This document shows positions 1-9,033 of a DNA stretch of 64,000 nt, piece by piece. Each line of letters begins with the position of its first letter. Within the stretch, counting starts at the first letter, position 1. The notes under the pieces are model-generated. The model was not told the DNA's origin and ran no database searches. It saw only the letters and a program-made list of their open reading frames with translations. The position numbers were made by a program, and so were the translations under genes. The DNA is from Oenanthe sinensis (Eukaryota; Streptophyta; Magnoliopsida; Apiales; Apiaceae): assembly GCA_028671895.1 (NCBI GenBank), contig CM053809.1:2215501-2279500 (forward strand). The letters are read 5' to 3'.

Positions 1-1004
1 GACAGTACATTTGTGTGTCAACTAATATAATATTTATTCTTCATTTAATTCAAGAGGTTTCAAGATTAGAAGACGAAGAAAAGACAGGAAGATTTCAAGA
101 GCTTGTTGAAGAATATTGAAGAAGCTAGGGAAACTTGCTCATAAAGGTTAATCCACAGCAGATCGAGATGCGGATCGAGTTTGATTATCAAAGGTAAAAC
201 ATTGCAAGGCAAATGTCGATCCACGGCAGATCGAGATGCGGATCAAGATTGATTGTTAAAGATAAGTCATGCCGAGCAGGCTGAAGCAAAAGTCATACCG
301 AGATTTCTGAGATCAAAAGGTCATGCTGGATTTATTTTGTTTATTTAAAATAAGTCATACCGATTTGTTTTAATTAAATAAAATCCGAATATGACTTTCA
401 ATAAGTCATACCGAGCTTTTCTCGTTTAAATTAAGTCATTCTGATTTATTTTTAATTAAAGAAAACTCGAATATGACTTACAGAAAGTCATACCGAGCTC
501 AGAATAAGTCATACCGAGCTATATAAGTCATGCCCAGTCTTTCTTAAGTCATACAAGTGTTAAAATAAGTCATACAGACTTATTTTCTTGAAATTAAGTC
601 ATACTCATAAAGGTCATAGCAGCCATTTCAAATCTCTATAAATATGAGATGATCTCTTCACTTTTTCAGAGTTCAACTTATGAAGAGTTAAAAAATCAGA
701 TCAAATTCAGTAATTTATCTGCATTGTAATATTCACAGATTTCTGTGCTGAGTTTGAATATAATTGTTTAAACAAGAACACTTCATGTCGAATTCGTTCT
801 AGACTTTATATCAATTATATAACAGTTTTTTAAATATTAATTGTGTAATACTAATCAAGTTAAAATAATATCTTTCACTTGAAAAGTATTTCATTATAAT
901 TAATATTTCGCGAGTAATTAAAATAATATTTTTAATCCAATTATTCCGCGATTAATTTTCAGATATTGTATTCAACCCCCCTTCTACAATATCAGGGACC
1001 AACA
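1..1004 (+). repeat. Element A 5' LTR (partial, left end cut by window)
   Basis: Positions 1-1004 match 12276-13279 with a constant offset of 12275 and two substitutions (near 769 and 826). The U3 part carries about 14 copies of a short motif (aagtcataccgag and its reverse complement) at 234-612. A TATA box (TATAAATAT) lies at 637-645. The LTR ends CCAACA, followed by AT and the primer site. Confidence 0.95.
637..645 (+). promoter_or_regulatory. TATA box of element A LTR promoter
   Basis: TATAAATAT lies just after the U3 motif array and about 370 bp before the LTR end, as expected for the U3/R promoter. The same box is at 12912-12920 in the 3' LTR. Confidence 0.6.
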
Positions 1005-1006
1005 AT

Positions 1007-1018
1007 TGGTATCAGAGC
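1007..1018 (+). other. Primer binding site (tRNA-iMet), element A
   Basis: TGGTATCAGAGC is complementary to the 3' end of plant initiator tRNA-Met and starts two bases after the LTR. A leader of about 195 bp, AT-rich and without features I recognise, separates it from the gag start. Confidence 0.93.
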
Positions 1019-1213
1019 TGGTTGATATAGTTAATATCAGATCCAAACCAAAAATTCCGCAACTCATTCAGATCTCAAAAATTATTTTAAATTCGAAATA
1101 ATTTTTTATTCGAAATAATTTTTTTTTCTAAAAATTATTTCTGATCAAAAATTGTTTTCAGTCAAAAATTAAAATATTTTTTTTGAAACACTTAATTTTT
1201 AATCTTATTAAAG

Positions 1214-3652
1214 ATGAGTACCCAGAAAGTTACAAGCATCAAGATTCCACAGTTCGACAGAGAACACTACAACTTGTGGAAACAAAAAATGCTACTGTTT
1301 ATCGGGATTGCAAATCCTAAGTATGCATTGATTATGGCTAAAGGTGTTGAGCTCCCTATATCAGTTGTTCTCGAACATACAGTAGATGGGGTCGTAATTC
1401 CCCACAGACAGTTTCCGAAAAGTCCGGCAGACTATACAGATGAGGAAACAGAAGCTGTGTCCCTTGATAATAACCTGAAGCTCATATTAATTGAATCCCT
1501 AGACTACATCATGTACAACCAAGTAGTCAATTGCAAGAATGCAAAACAAATCTGGGAAACAATTGAAATTATCAATGAGGGAACTGAAGAAGTTAAGGAG
1601 AATAGACTGGAGATCCTGACCACCCAATATGAACAGTTTAGATCCAACCCTGGTGAGGGTATCTCTGAGGTGTTTCAGAGACTAAACAAATTGATAAACG
1701 AGCTAAACATGAATGGAAAGTTTTATCAGAACCAAGAGGTGAACAGGAAGTTTTTGTTGACCTTACCAGAGCATCTGGAGCACAGGATTGCAGCCATCCG
1801 GGAATCTAGGGACATGAAAGAAGTAACCCTAGAAAGACTCTACGGAGTTTTAAAAACTTATGAGCTGGAACAGATCCAAACCAGAGAAATGTATGGAAGA
1901 GGTAAGGTACTGAGTTCCTCCAAGGCATTAATGGTAGAAGCACCAGAGAAAGAAGAAGTGAAGGCTGTTGCACCTTCTAACAGTTCAACAGAGTATGTGG
2001 TTCCAGAACTTGGACATACTGCTGACAAACAAGAAGATGGTGATTTCTACTCACTGGAAGAACTAGATCAGCTAGAAGATGAATCTCTAGCTATGGTTGC
2101 CAGGAAGTTTGGCAACATGAGATTCCGAAGAAACTCCTCATTCAGAAGTAAGCCTAATTTTGGAAGATTCCAAAGAGGAGGTTCTTCGACAGCAGTATCA
2201 AAAAGCGGCTACAAGACCGGCTTAGTTGATAGAAGCAAGTTTCGTTGCTTCAACTGTAATGAGCTAGGCCACTTTGCAACTGAGTGCAAGAAGCCTAAGC
2301 AAGGGAAGAAGAGAGAGTCTTATGAAGAGCTCAAGGAGAAGTATGATGCGCTAGTGAAAAAGCATCAAGGAAAGTCCTATCTAGCAGCAGGCAAAAGCTG
2401 GGATGACTCAGATAACGATGATGAGGAAGAGCTGGGAAATCTTGCTCTTATGGCTTCATCAGAGGGATCACTGTCTCCCACCAGTGACAGAGGAATAGAG
2501 GTAAATCCTTCGTGTCCTAAGATGTTTGCTTTGCTAGGTAAAGAACTAGATGGTGAAAGAGATAAAGTTAAGAAACTCAGACTCAAAGTCAAAGAGTTAA
2601 TTGATGAGACTGAAGTTTTTAAACAGTTAAAAAGAAATCATGACAAGTTGACTATTAAGTTGACTGAAGACTTAGCTGTTCAAGTCAGCAAAGTCAGTTG
2701 TCATGTTGTAGTAGAAACTAATCTCAGAAACCAGATAGAAGAAGAAAAGAAGAAGTGTCTTGCATATAAGAATTCCTCATATATTGTTAAGAACCTAGTT
2801 GACCAACAAGAAATAAATCGTAAAGTTGGAATAGGCTTCGAGTATAACAAATCTGTAGGAAAACCAAGCAACATAACCCCCTTTAGAAAAAGTGCTGAAG
2901 AAAGGGGTATCCCACATGTTGTTAAAGACACACCGAAACCTCTCTTCATAACACCGATAGCTGAACCCATCCTTGAGAGCTCAGTTCTAATTGCATATGA
3001 AATGCAGTTGGAAGATCTTGAGGAAGAGAAGAAGAGAGGAGAACAGGTTAAGGACATAAAAGGAGTTAATGTCCAGAAAGAAAAATGTGCACTAGAAACA
3101 CCAGTGAAAGATGTGGGAACTTCTGATTCCCCCAGACCTGGTATAGGTGCAAAAGACTTAAAGAGTAAAATGAACAGACCCAACATATTTGTGAACAGTA
3201 GGAACAGTAACAATAAATTTCATTCTACTGAAAACTTCAAATCTGCTGAGAAAATTGAAGTAGAATCTGTTAAGCCTCCTACTGTATTGAATAACATGCC
3301 TACTATTGATGCTTTCCATAAACCTTGTGGTATAATGAATTGCATGTTATGTGCCTTTAATGCTATGACTGCTTACTTCAAACGCATGATAGCTAAGAAA
3401 GATAACATGACACCTAGACAGCACATCAATAGTAAATTTGCTAAATCCAAGACTGCGACTCCTTCACCTGAGAAGAAGGAATCATATATTCCTAAGTCTA
3501 AACAGAAAGTTGTTAAGACTGTTTATAGGAAGGTAGGAACAGTCAAGGAAGAAAATAATGTTGTTCGAAAAGGATCTGTTGTCAAAGCAGACAAAGGTCA
3601 ATTCTTTAAGTATGCCGGGCCCAATCAATTTTGGGCTCCGAAGACAAATTAA
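1214..3652 (+). CDS. Element A gag polyprotein (812 aa)
   Basis: Structural protein that forms the retrotransposon particle and packages its RNA. The N-terminus (TSIKIPQFDREHYNLWK) is the usual copia gag start, followed by a UBN2-type gag region to about residue 220. A zinc knuckle CX2CX4HX4C lies at C345, C348, H353, C358, after a basic stretch. Beyond it is an unusually long C-terminal extension of about 450 residues: acidic, coiled-coil-like around 440-550, a second Cys motif at C705, C710 and C713, and a basic tail ending near the FWAPK motif. The ATG start follows the leader directly. It ends at TAA, with two more in-frame stops before pol. It is fully open with no damage visible. Confidence 0.93.
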   Translation: MSTQKVTSIKIPQFDREHYNLWKQKMLLFIGIANPKYALIMAKGVELPISVVLEHTVDGVVIPHRQFPKSPADYTDEETEAVSLDNNLKLILIESLDYIMYNQVVNCKNAKQIWETIEIINEGTEEVKENRLEILTTQYEQFRSNPGEGISEVFQRLNKLINELNMNGKFYQNQEVNRKFLLTLPEHLEHRIAAIRESRDMKEVTLERLYGVLKTYELEQIQTREMYGRGKVLSSSKALMVEAPEKEEVKAVAPSNSSTEYVVPELGHTADKQEDGDFYSLEELDQLEDESLAMVARKFGNMRFRRNSSFRSKPNFGRFQRGGSSTAVSKSGYKTGLVDRSKFRCFNCNELGHFATECKKPKQGKKRESYEELKEKYDALVKKHQGKSYLAAGKSWDDSDNDDEEELGNLALMASSEGSLSPTSDRGIEVNPSCPKMFALLGKELDGERDKVKKLRLKVKELIDETEVFKQLKRNHDKLTIKLTEDLAVQVSKVSCHVVVETNLRNQIEEEKKKCLAYKNSSYIVKNLVDQQEINRKVGIGFEYNKSVGKPSNITPFRKSAEERGIPHVVKDTPKPLFITPIAEPILESSVLIAYEMQLEDLEEEKKRGEQVKDIKGVNVQKEKCALETPVKDVGTSDSPRPGIGAKDLKSKMNRPNIFVNSRNSNNKFHSTENFKSAEKIEVESVKPPTVLNNMPTIDAFHKPCGIMNCMLCAFNAMTAYFKRMIAKKDNMTPRQHINSKFAKSKTATPSPEKKESYIPKSKQKVVKTVYRKVGTVKEENNVVRKGSVVKADKGQFFKYAGPNQFWAPKTN

Positions 3653-3673
3653 TCCGTTTGATAATTGCAGGGA
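3650..3673 (+). promoter_or_regulatory. gag-pol junction with splice-acceptor-like TTGCAG/GG (element A)
   Basis: After the gag stop TAA (3650-3652) come TGA and TAA in the same frame, then ATTGCAG with the boundary after 3670. Pol sense starts with GGA at 3671. Elements B and C have the same arrangement, but there pol is in a different frame from gag, so a spliced junction explains all three better than readthrough. No experimental support is available. Confidence 0.5.
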
Positions 3674-6600
3674 GTTAAACAGGCAAACCGAGTTATATGG
3701 ATCCTGGACAGCGGATCGTCAAGGCATATGACCGGAGATAGAGCCCTGCTATCAGACGTGGTTGAGAGAGCTGGCCCAATCGTCACCTTTGGAGATAACA
3801 GCAAAGGAATGACTACGGGATATGGCAAGTTAAATACAGGAAATGTTATCATTGAAAATGTCTCTTTGGTGGAAGGACTTAAGCACAATCTACTCAGCGT
3901 CAGTCAATTCTGTGATAAAGGTTACAAAGTAAACTTTATCAAGGAGAAGTGCTTAATAGCTCATTCTAAAGAAGACAGACTAGCCTTGCGTGGAGTAAGG
4001 AAAGGAAACTTGTACGTAGCTGATTTCAACTCGGGAACTGAAGCTGAAGCAAACTGTTTTTATTCAAAAGCTTCAACAGAGGAAAGTTGGCTATGGCACA
4101 AGAAGCTCTCACACCTGAATTTCAAAACAATGAACTCTCTAGTCAAGAGGGATTTGGTGAGAGGACTGCCTCCGATGGAATTTACACAAGAAGGATTGTG
4201 TGAGGCATGTCAAAAAGGGAAGTCAAAGAAAGCAACTCACAGAGGCACAGACACTACAAACATCACTGAACCACTTCAACTCCTACACATGGATTTATTT
4301 GGTCCAGTAAATATTCTGTCTATGTCAAGAAAGAAATACGCCTTAGTGATTGTGGATGACTTCACAAAGTATACATGGGTTTTATTCTTGAACTCTAAGG
4401 ATGAAACTCCACAATTGGTGATTGATCATATAAAGCTGATTGAGTTAGATTCAAAGTTACCTGTCCGGGCAATCAGATCAGATAATGGAACAGAATTCAA
4501 AAATGAAGTTCTGAATAACTTCTGCTCAGACAAGGGGATAACAAGGCAGTACTCAGCACCAAGAACTCCGCAACAAAATGGAGTTGTAGAAAGGAAAAAT
4601 AGAACCCTGATTGAAGCTGCAAGAACTATGCTAAGTGAATCAAGGTTACCTATCTACTTCTGGGCTGAAGCAGTTAATACAGCTTGTTATACTCAGAATC
4701 GAACTCTGATCAACAAAGATCATATGAAAACTCTCTATGAATTAATGGCTGGCAAGAAACCTACTCTCAAGTACTTTCATGTATTTGGAGCCAAATGCTT
4801 TGTGCTAAAAGATGTAGATGAACGCATTGGCAAATTTGAGGCCAAGGCACATGAAGCTATTTTTGTCGGATACTCGAGAAGAGCATATAGGGTTTACATA
4901 ATTGATCAGCACCAAGTGAAGGAAAGTGTCAATGTAACTTTTGATGACACTAAACTCCCAAGTATCCAAACTGAAGATTCTTCTGAGTCATTAAAATTTG
5001 ATAATTATCCAGACTCACATTCTGATGACGAAGAAGAACCTGAGGTTGCAGCAGGAAATGATGACTACAATGATGGTAATGATCCAGGTAATAGTGGTGG
5101 AAACAATGGCAACACTGGAGATTCTACTAATACCAGTGGTGGATCAACAAGTCATCCTGGCAGCAACTCAGGGGGAGATGAAAGATCAACTGGCACAACA
5201 CAACATCACAATGAATTTCGAGGCGAATCATCAAGATCAAACCTACCTAGGGAAAGGATATGGAGCAGAGATCATCCTTTTGAATTGATCATAGGTGATC
5301 CAGATGTTGGAGTAAGAACCAGAAGTGCAACTTCAAATGAATGTTTATTCTCAGTTTTTCTATCTCAAGAAGAACCAAAGAAGATTGAAGATGCACTAAT
5401 TGACCCAGATTGGGTTCTTGCCATGCAAGAAGAGCTCAATCAGTTCGAAAGACAAGAAGTCTGGACACTGGTACCCAGGCCTAAAGATAGATCTGTTATT
5501 GGCACAAAATGGGTATACAGGAACAAATTAGACGGTGATGGCATTGTTACATGGAACAAAGCCAGACTGGTTGCAAAAGGTTACTCCCAGGAAGAGGGAA
5601 TTGATTATGACGAAACCTACGCACCAGTTGCAAGACTTGAAGCCATCAGGATATTTCTGGCATTCGCAGCACATTCCAATTTTAAAGTCTACCAAATGGA
5701 TGTGAAGAGTGCATTTCTGAACGGAAAGCTAGAAGAGGAAGTATATGTGGAACAGCCCCCTGGCTTTGAAAATCCAGAGTTTGCTGATTTTGTGTACTTT
5801 CTGTTCAAATCTCTCTATGGACTCAAGCAAGCACCGAGGACATGGTATGACACTCTCTCTGAGTTTTTACTTGAAAATGGTTTCACTAGAGGTGTCATAG
5901 ATAAAACTCTCTTTTACAAATTACATAATAAAGATATGATATTTGTCCAAGTTTATGTTGACGATATTATATTTGGTTCTACTAACGAAAACTTGTGCAA
6001 GAGATTTGCTAAGTTAATGCAGAGCAGATATGAGATGAGCATGATGGGTGAGCTGTCATTCTTCCTTGGATTGCAAGTAAAGCAAAAGGAAGATGAGATT
6101 TTTATTTGCCAATCAAAGTACGTAAGAGATCTTCTCAGAAAATACAGCCTAGAAGATTCTTCACCGGCAAAAACCCCAATGCCAACAGCCACGAAGCTTG
6201 ACAAAGATGAAACTGGTAAGAAAGTTGACATCACAAGCTACAGAGGTATGATAGGCTCATTATTATATCTAACTGCAAGTAGACCTGACATAATGTTCGC
6301 AACTTGCTTATGTGCAAGGTTTCAATCTGACCCAAGAGAATCTCATCTAATAGCTGTTAAACGGATTTTTAGATATCTAAAGGGTACACCAGATCTTGGA
6401 ATTTGGTACCCTAAGGATACAGGTTTTGACCTAATAGGCTATACAGATTCAGACTATGCAGGGTGCAGGATGGACAGGAAAAGTACCTCTGGAAGCTGTC
6501 AGTTTCTAGGACGACGGTTGATCTCCTGGTACAGCAAGAAACAGCATTCAGTATCTACCTCGACAGCCGAAGCAGAATACATTGCGGCAGGTAGCTGTTG

Positions 6601-6898
6601 TGCACAGATCTTGTGGATCAGGAATCAGCTAAATGACTATGGACTTGCGTTGAACAAAATTCCAATTTACTGCGACAACACAAGTGCTATAGCTATTTCC
6701 AACAATCCTGTACAACATTCACGAACCAAGCACATTGACATAAGGTATCACTTTATCAGAGAGCATGTCATGAACGGAACTGTGGTGCTACATTTTGTAC
6801 CCACAGAAGATCAGATAGCCGACATCTTCACAAAACCACTTGATGAATCCACTTTCTCAAAGCTGGTTAGTGAATTAGGGATGTTAAAATATGGCTAA
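3665..6898 (+). CDS. Element A pol polyprotein (protease-integrase-RT-RNase H)
   Basis: Enzymatic polyprotein that processes gag, reverse-transcribes the RNA and integrates the cDNA. Aspartic protease motif LDSGSSRHMTG lies at about residues 14-24. The gag-pre-integrase HHCC zinc finger spans about 140-190. The integrase core is DD35E with D210, D273 and E309. RT has D679 and YVDD at 764-767. RNase H has D928, E969, D1004 and the conserved HIDIRYHF near 1025. All catalytic residues are present, so it looks functional. The open frame begins at a TTG (3665) and I see no ATG start; true pol sense probably begins at 3671, after the acceptor-like site. A low-complexity Gly/Asn/Ser linker at about 465-525 separates integrase and RT. 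Confidence 0.95.
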   Translation: MQGVKQANRVIWILDSGSSRHMTGDRALLSDVVERAGPIVTFGDNSKGMTTGYGKLNTGNVIIENVSLVEGLKHNLLSVSQFCDKGYKVNFIKEKCLIAHSKEDRLALRGVRKGNLYVADFNSGTEAEANCFYSKASTEESWLWHKKLSHLNFKTMNSLVKRDLVRGLPPMEFTQEGLCEACQKGKSKKATHRGTDTTNITEPLQLLHMDLFGPVNILSMSRKKYALVIVDDFTKYTWVLFLNSKDETPQLVIDHIKLIELDSKLPVRAIRSDNGTEFKNEVLNNFCSDKGITRQYSAPRTPQQNGVVERKNRTLIEAARTMLSESRLPIYFWAEAVNTACYTQNRTLINKDHMKTLYELMAGKKPTLKYFHVFGAKCFVLKDVDERIGKFEAKAHEAIFVGYSRRAYRVYIIDQHQVKESVNVTFDDTKLPSIQTEDSSESLKFDNYPDSHSDDEEEPEVAAGNDDYNDGNDPGNSGGNNGNTGDSTNTSGGSTSHPGSNSGGDERSTGTTQHHNEFRGESSRSNLPRERIWSRDHPFELIIGDPDVGVRTRSATSNECLFSVFLSQEEPKKIEDALIDPDWVLAMQEELNQFERQEVWTLVPRPKDRSVIGTKWVYRNKLDGDGIVTWNKARLVAKGYSQEEGIDYDETYAPVARLEAIRIFLAFAAHSNFKVYQMDVKSAFLNGKLEEEVYVEQPPGFENPEFADFVYFLFKSLYGLKQAPRTWYDTLSEFLLENGFTRGVIDKTLFYKLHNKDMIFVQVYVDDIIFGSTNENLCKRFAKLMQSRYEMSMMGELSFFLGLQVKQKEDEIFICQSKYVRDLLRKYSLEDSSPAKTPMPTATKLDKDETGKKVDITSYRGMIGSLLYLTASRPDIMFATCLCARFQSDPRESHLIAVKRIFRYLKGTPDLGIWYPKDTGFDLIGYTDSDYAGCRMDRKSTSGSCQFLGRRLISWYSKKQHSVSTSTAEAEYIAAGSCCAQILWIRNQLNDYGLALNKIPIYCDNTSAIAISNNPVQHSRTKHIDIRYHFIREHVMNGTVVLHFVPTEDQIADIFTKPLDESTFSKLVSELGMLKYG

Positions 6899-8094
6899 AT
6901 TTTTGATTGCTAGGAATTAATTTGAGCTCATAAATATTAAATGTTAATATTTAAAGAATTTATGAGTCTTGAATTAATAAAATCCTAGGACTTATGAATT
7001 TTTGAAAAATTATCTTAAGATTAAATCAATATTCTTAAAAGATAATTGTTTCAATTAAAGCATAAGTAATTTTGTTTAAATTAAGCATTTATAAGAATTA
7101 TGTAAATTAATGTATATATAATGTTCTAATTATTGTTGTACATTAATATAAATGATTATGTTATTAGTTATCCAATTAATTTACTTATTAAATTAATTCA
7201 AACATGAGTTAATTTAATTCTTAAATTAATTAGAACAATTAATAATGTAAATATTTATTATAAGTTAATATTTATTGAATAATTAATAATTTATCTAATA
7301 TTCGAATAAGATTTTTATTATTTTATTTCGAATTTAGAAACAATTATTAATATAAGTAATTATTCTATTTTATTATTACAAATTCGTATGACTTATTTAA
7401 ATCAGCATGACTTATTATTATAAATGACTCAGTATGACTTAATCTAATAAATTTCGGCATGACTTTTCATTTTTAATAAAAAGTCATACCGAGAGATTAG
7501 AACAATAAGTCATACCGAGCATTTTTGCTTGTTATGTTCAGTTTTATGTAAATAAAACTCGGTATGACTTTTAATAAGTCATACCGAGATATTCAAGTGA
7601 TTTCTTCTCTAATAAGTCATACCGAGTAATTTGTTTTTATTTTCTATTAAAATTAAGTCATACCCAGCAATTCATATACACACACACTGCTACATTCTTA
7701 CAACTCGTGAACAGCCTTTTCATTCTCAAAAATCGATCATTTTTGATCATTTTCAACTGATTTCAGTTGCTGTTACTTGCTGATTTCAAGCTCCTTTCTT
7801 GCTAGTTTGTTAAAATCTGTTAAAACAAACAAAACTCTGCCCGATTTTCATTAGAAATCAAGTGACTGTTCCTGTTCTTGATCAAAAAGAAAATTTCGAT
7901 TGAAGCTAGCAAGTGTTTCTTGTGTTTAGAGGACCAGTTGTGTAGTGAATTGTTGATTAAAGCTGATTTTGGATTATTATAAATTAGGGTTTCAATTTTT
8001 CAAGTGTAAATTTTCAAATTTTGAACTGTAATTGTTCATTTTAATTTGTAATCGCACATTGTAATTTTATTAATTTGTAATAGTTTAAAGGAAA
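6899..8094 (+). other. Element A pol-ORF3 spacer with motif array
   Basis: A 1.2-kb non-coding stretch. The first 480 bp is very AT-rich with nothing I recognise. Positions 7386-7678 hold about ten copies of the aagtcataccgag motif, direct and inverted, including a hairpin (ctcggtatgactt / aagtcataccgag). This is the same motif as in the element's U3. A weak TATA-like CATATACAC follows at 7683-7691, then a leader of about 400 bp before the third ORF. Confidence 0.75.
7386..7691 (+). promoter_or_regulatory. Candidate internal promoter of element A third ORF
   Basis: The U3 motif array is repeated here and followed by CATATACAC, copying the order array-then-TATA seen in the LTR. It lies about 400 bp upstream of the third ORF ATG. 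That it promotes transcription is inference. Confidence 0.35.
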
Positions 8095-9033
8095 ATGGCT
8101 GGTTATTGCGAATTAGTAAAAACTAATTTTGTAGGATATTTCAATCCGGTGAATTGTTCAGTCGAGAGGTTTCGACCATGGATCGTGTTTATGAATGAAC
8201 ATTCACTCGTCAGAACTGCAATTACTCTGAACGCCCCGTTGCAAGTGTTAGCACTAAGGGCTCTGTATTCCACTGCGAAGAATAGGAGTACTGCAGACAG
8301 AGTTCAATTCTCTTTCAGCATAGGAGATCATGAATATATGGTGACTGAAGAGGACGTGAACAGGATTTTGGGCTTTCCAACTGACAATTTCATGGATCCA
8401 CCCACTGTACCAGAAATTCTAGAATTTTTCTATTCTATTAGATATCAGGGTGAGATCAATTTGGTAAGACTGACAAAGTCCAAGTTGGTAAGTGAGTGGG
8501 ACTATTTCTTTGACACGTTAGCCAAAGTGTTTGCTCCCACTACAAAGAACAACTTCAACAATATATCTTCACTACTGCAAATCTTTGGGTATTCTGTGGC
8601 TCACAATAGGAGGATAAATTTTGGGAAGTTGCTTCTGAAAGAAATTATAAGGAAGATGGGGAAACCAGAAAGCAGGGAACAGAATGTTCAAGTCTACTAT
8701 CCGAGGTTCCTGATGCTGTTTATGAATGACTTGTTGGTGGAAGAAGACAAAGCCTTATTTCAGAATGGTCCTGTAGAAGAATCTCCGACTTCTCAGAACC
8801 ACCTATTTGCAAGGCTCCACAACAACCCCAAGTTTCAAAATGTGCAAGTAGTAAGGACAGATTACATGGCTGAGATATTAGATCATATTGCTAATCCTGT
8901 GCAGGAACAAGAGCAAGAACAAGTGCCTATGCAATTAGAGCATCCTGTGCACCTTCTACTTGAAGCTGCTCACCATGTCGATCAAGTGGCACAAGATCAA
9001 CAGGTAATATCTCACTCACAATCTTCTAGTTGA
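8095..9033 (+). CDS. Element A third (env-like) ORF, N-terminal part
   Basis: Begins at an ATG (MAGYCELVKTNFVGYF) and runs 312 codons to a TGA at 9031-9033. After the TGA the same frame stays open to 11667, so this is the N-terminal part of one long protein. The region holding EEDVNRILGFP, FYSIRY, EWDYFFDTL and HNRRINFGKLLL is clearly shared with element C (EEDVNRSLKIP, FLEIIRY, EWSFLFDTI, YNQRLNVGKLVL). It is therefore an old, conserved domain. Its function is unknown; similar sequences occur in plant transposon-related proteins. I see no signal peptide or membrane segment. The C-terminus is Gln/His-rich. Confidence 0.7.
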   Translation: MAGYCELVKTNFVGYFNPVNCSVERFRPWIVFMNEHSLVRTAITLNAPLQVLALRALYSTAKNRSTADRVQFSFSIGDHEYMVTEEDVNRILGFPTDNFMDPPTVPEILEFFYSIRYQGEINLVRLTKSKLVSEWDYFFDTLAKVFAPTTKNNFNNISSLLQIFGYSVAHNRRINFGKLLLKEIIRKMGKPESREQNVQVYYPRFLMLFMNDLLVEEDKALFQNGPVEESPTSQNHLFARLHNNPKFQNVQVVRTDYMAEILDHIANPVQEQEQEQVPMQLEHPVHLLLEAAHHVDQVAQDQQVISHSQSSS

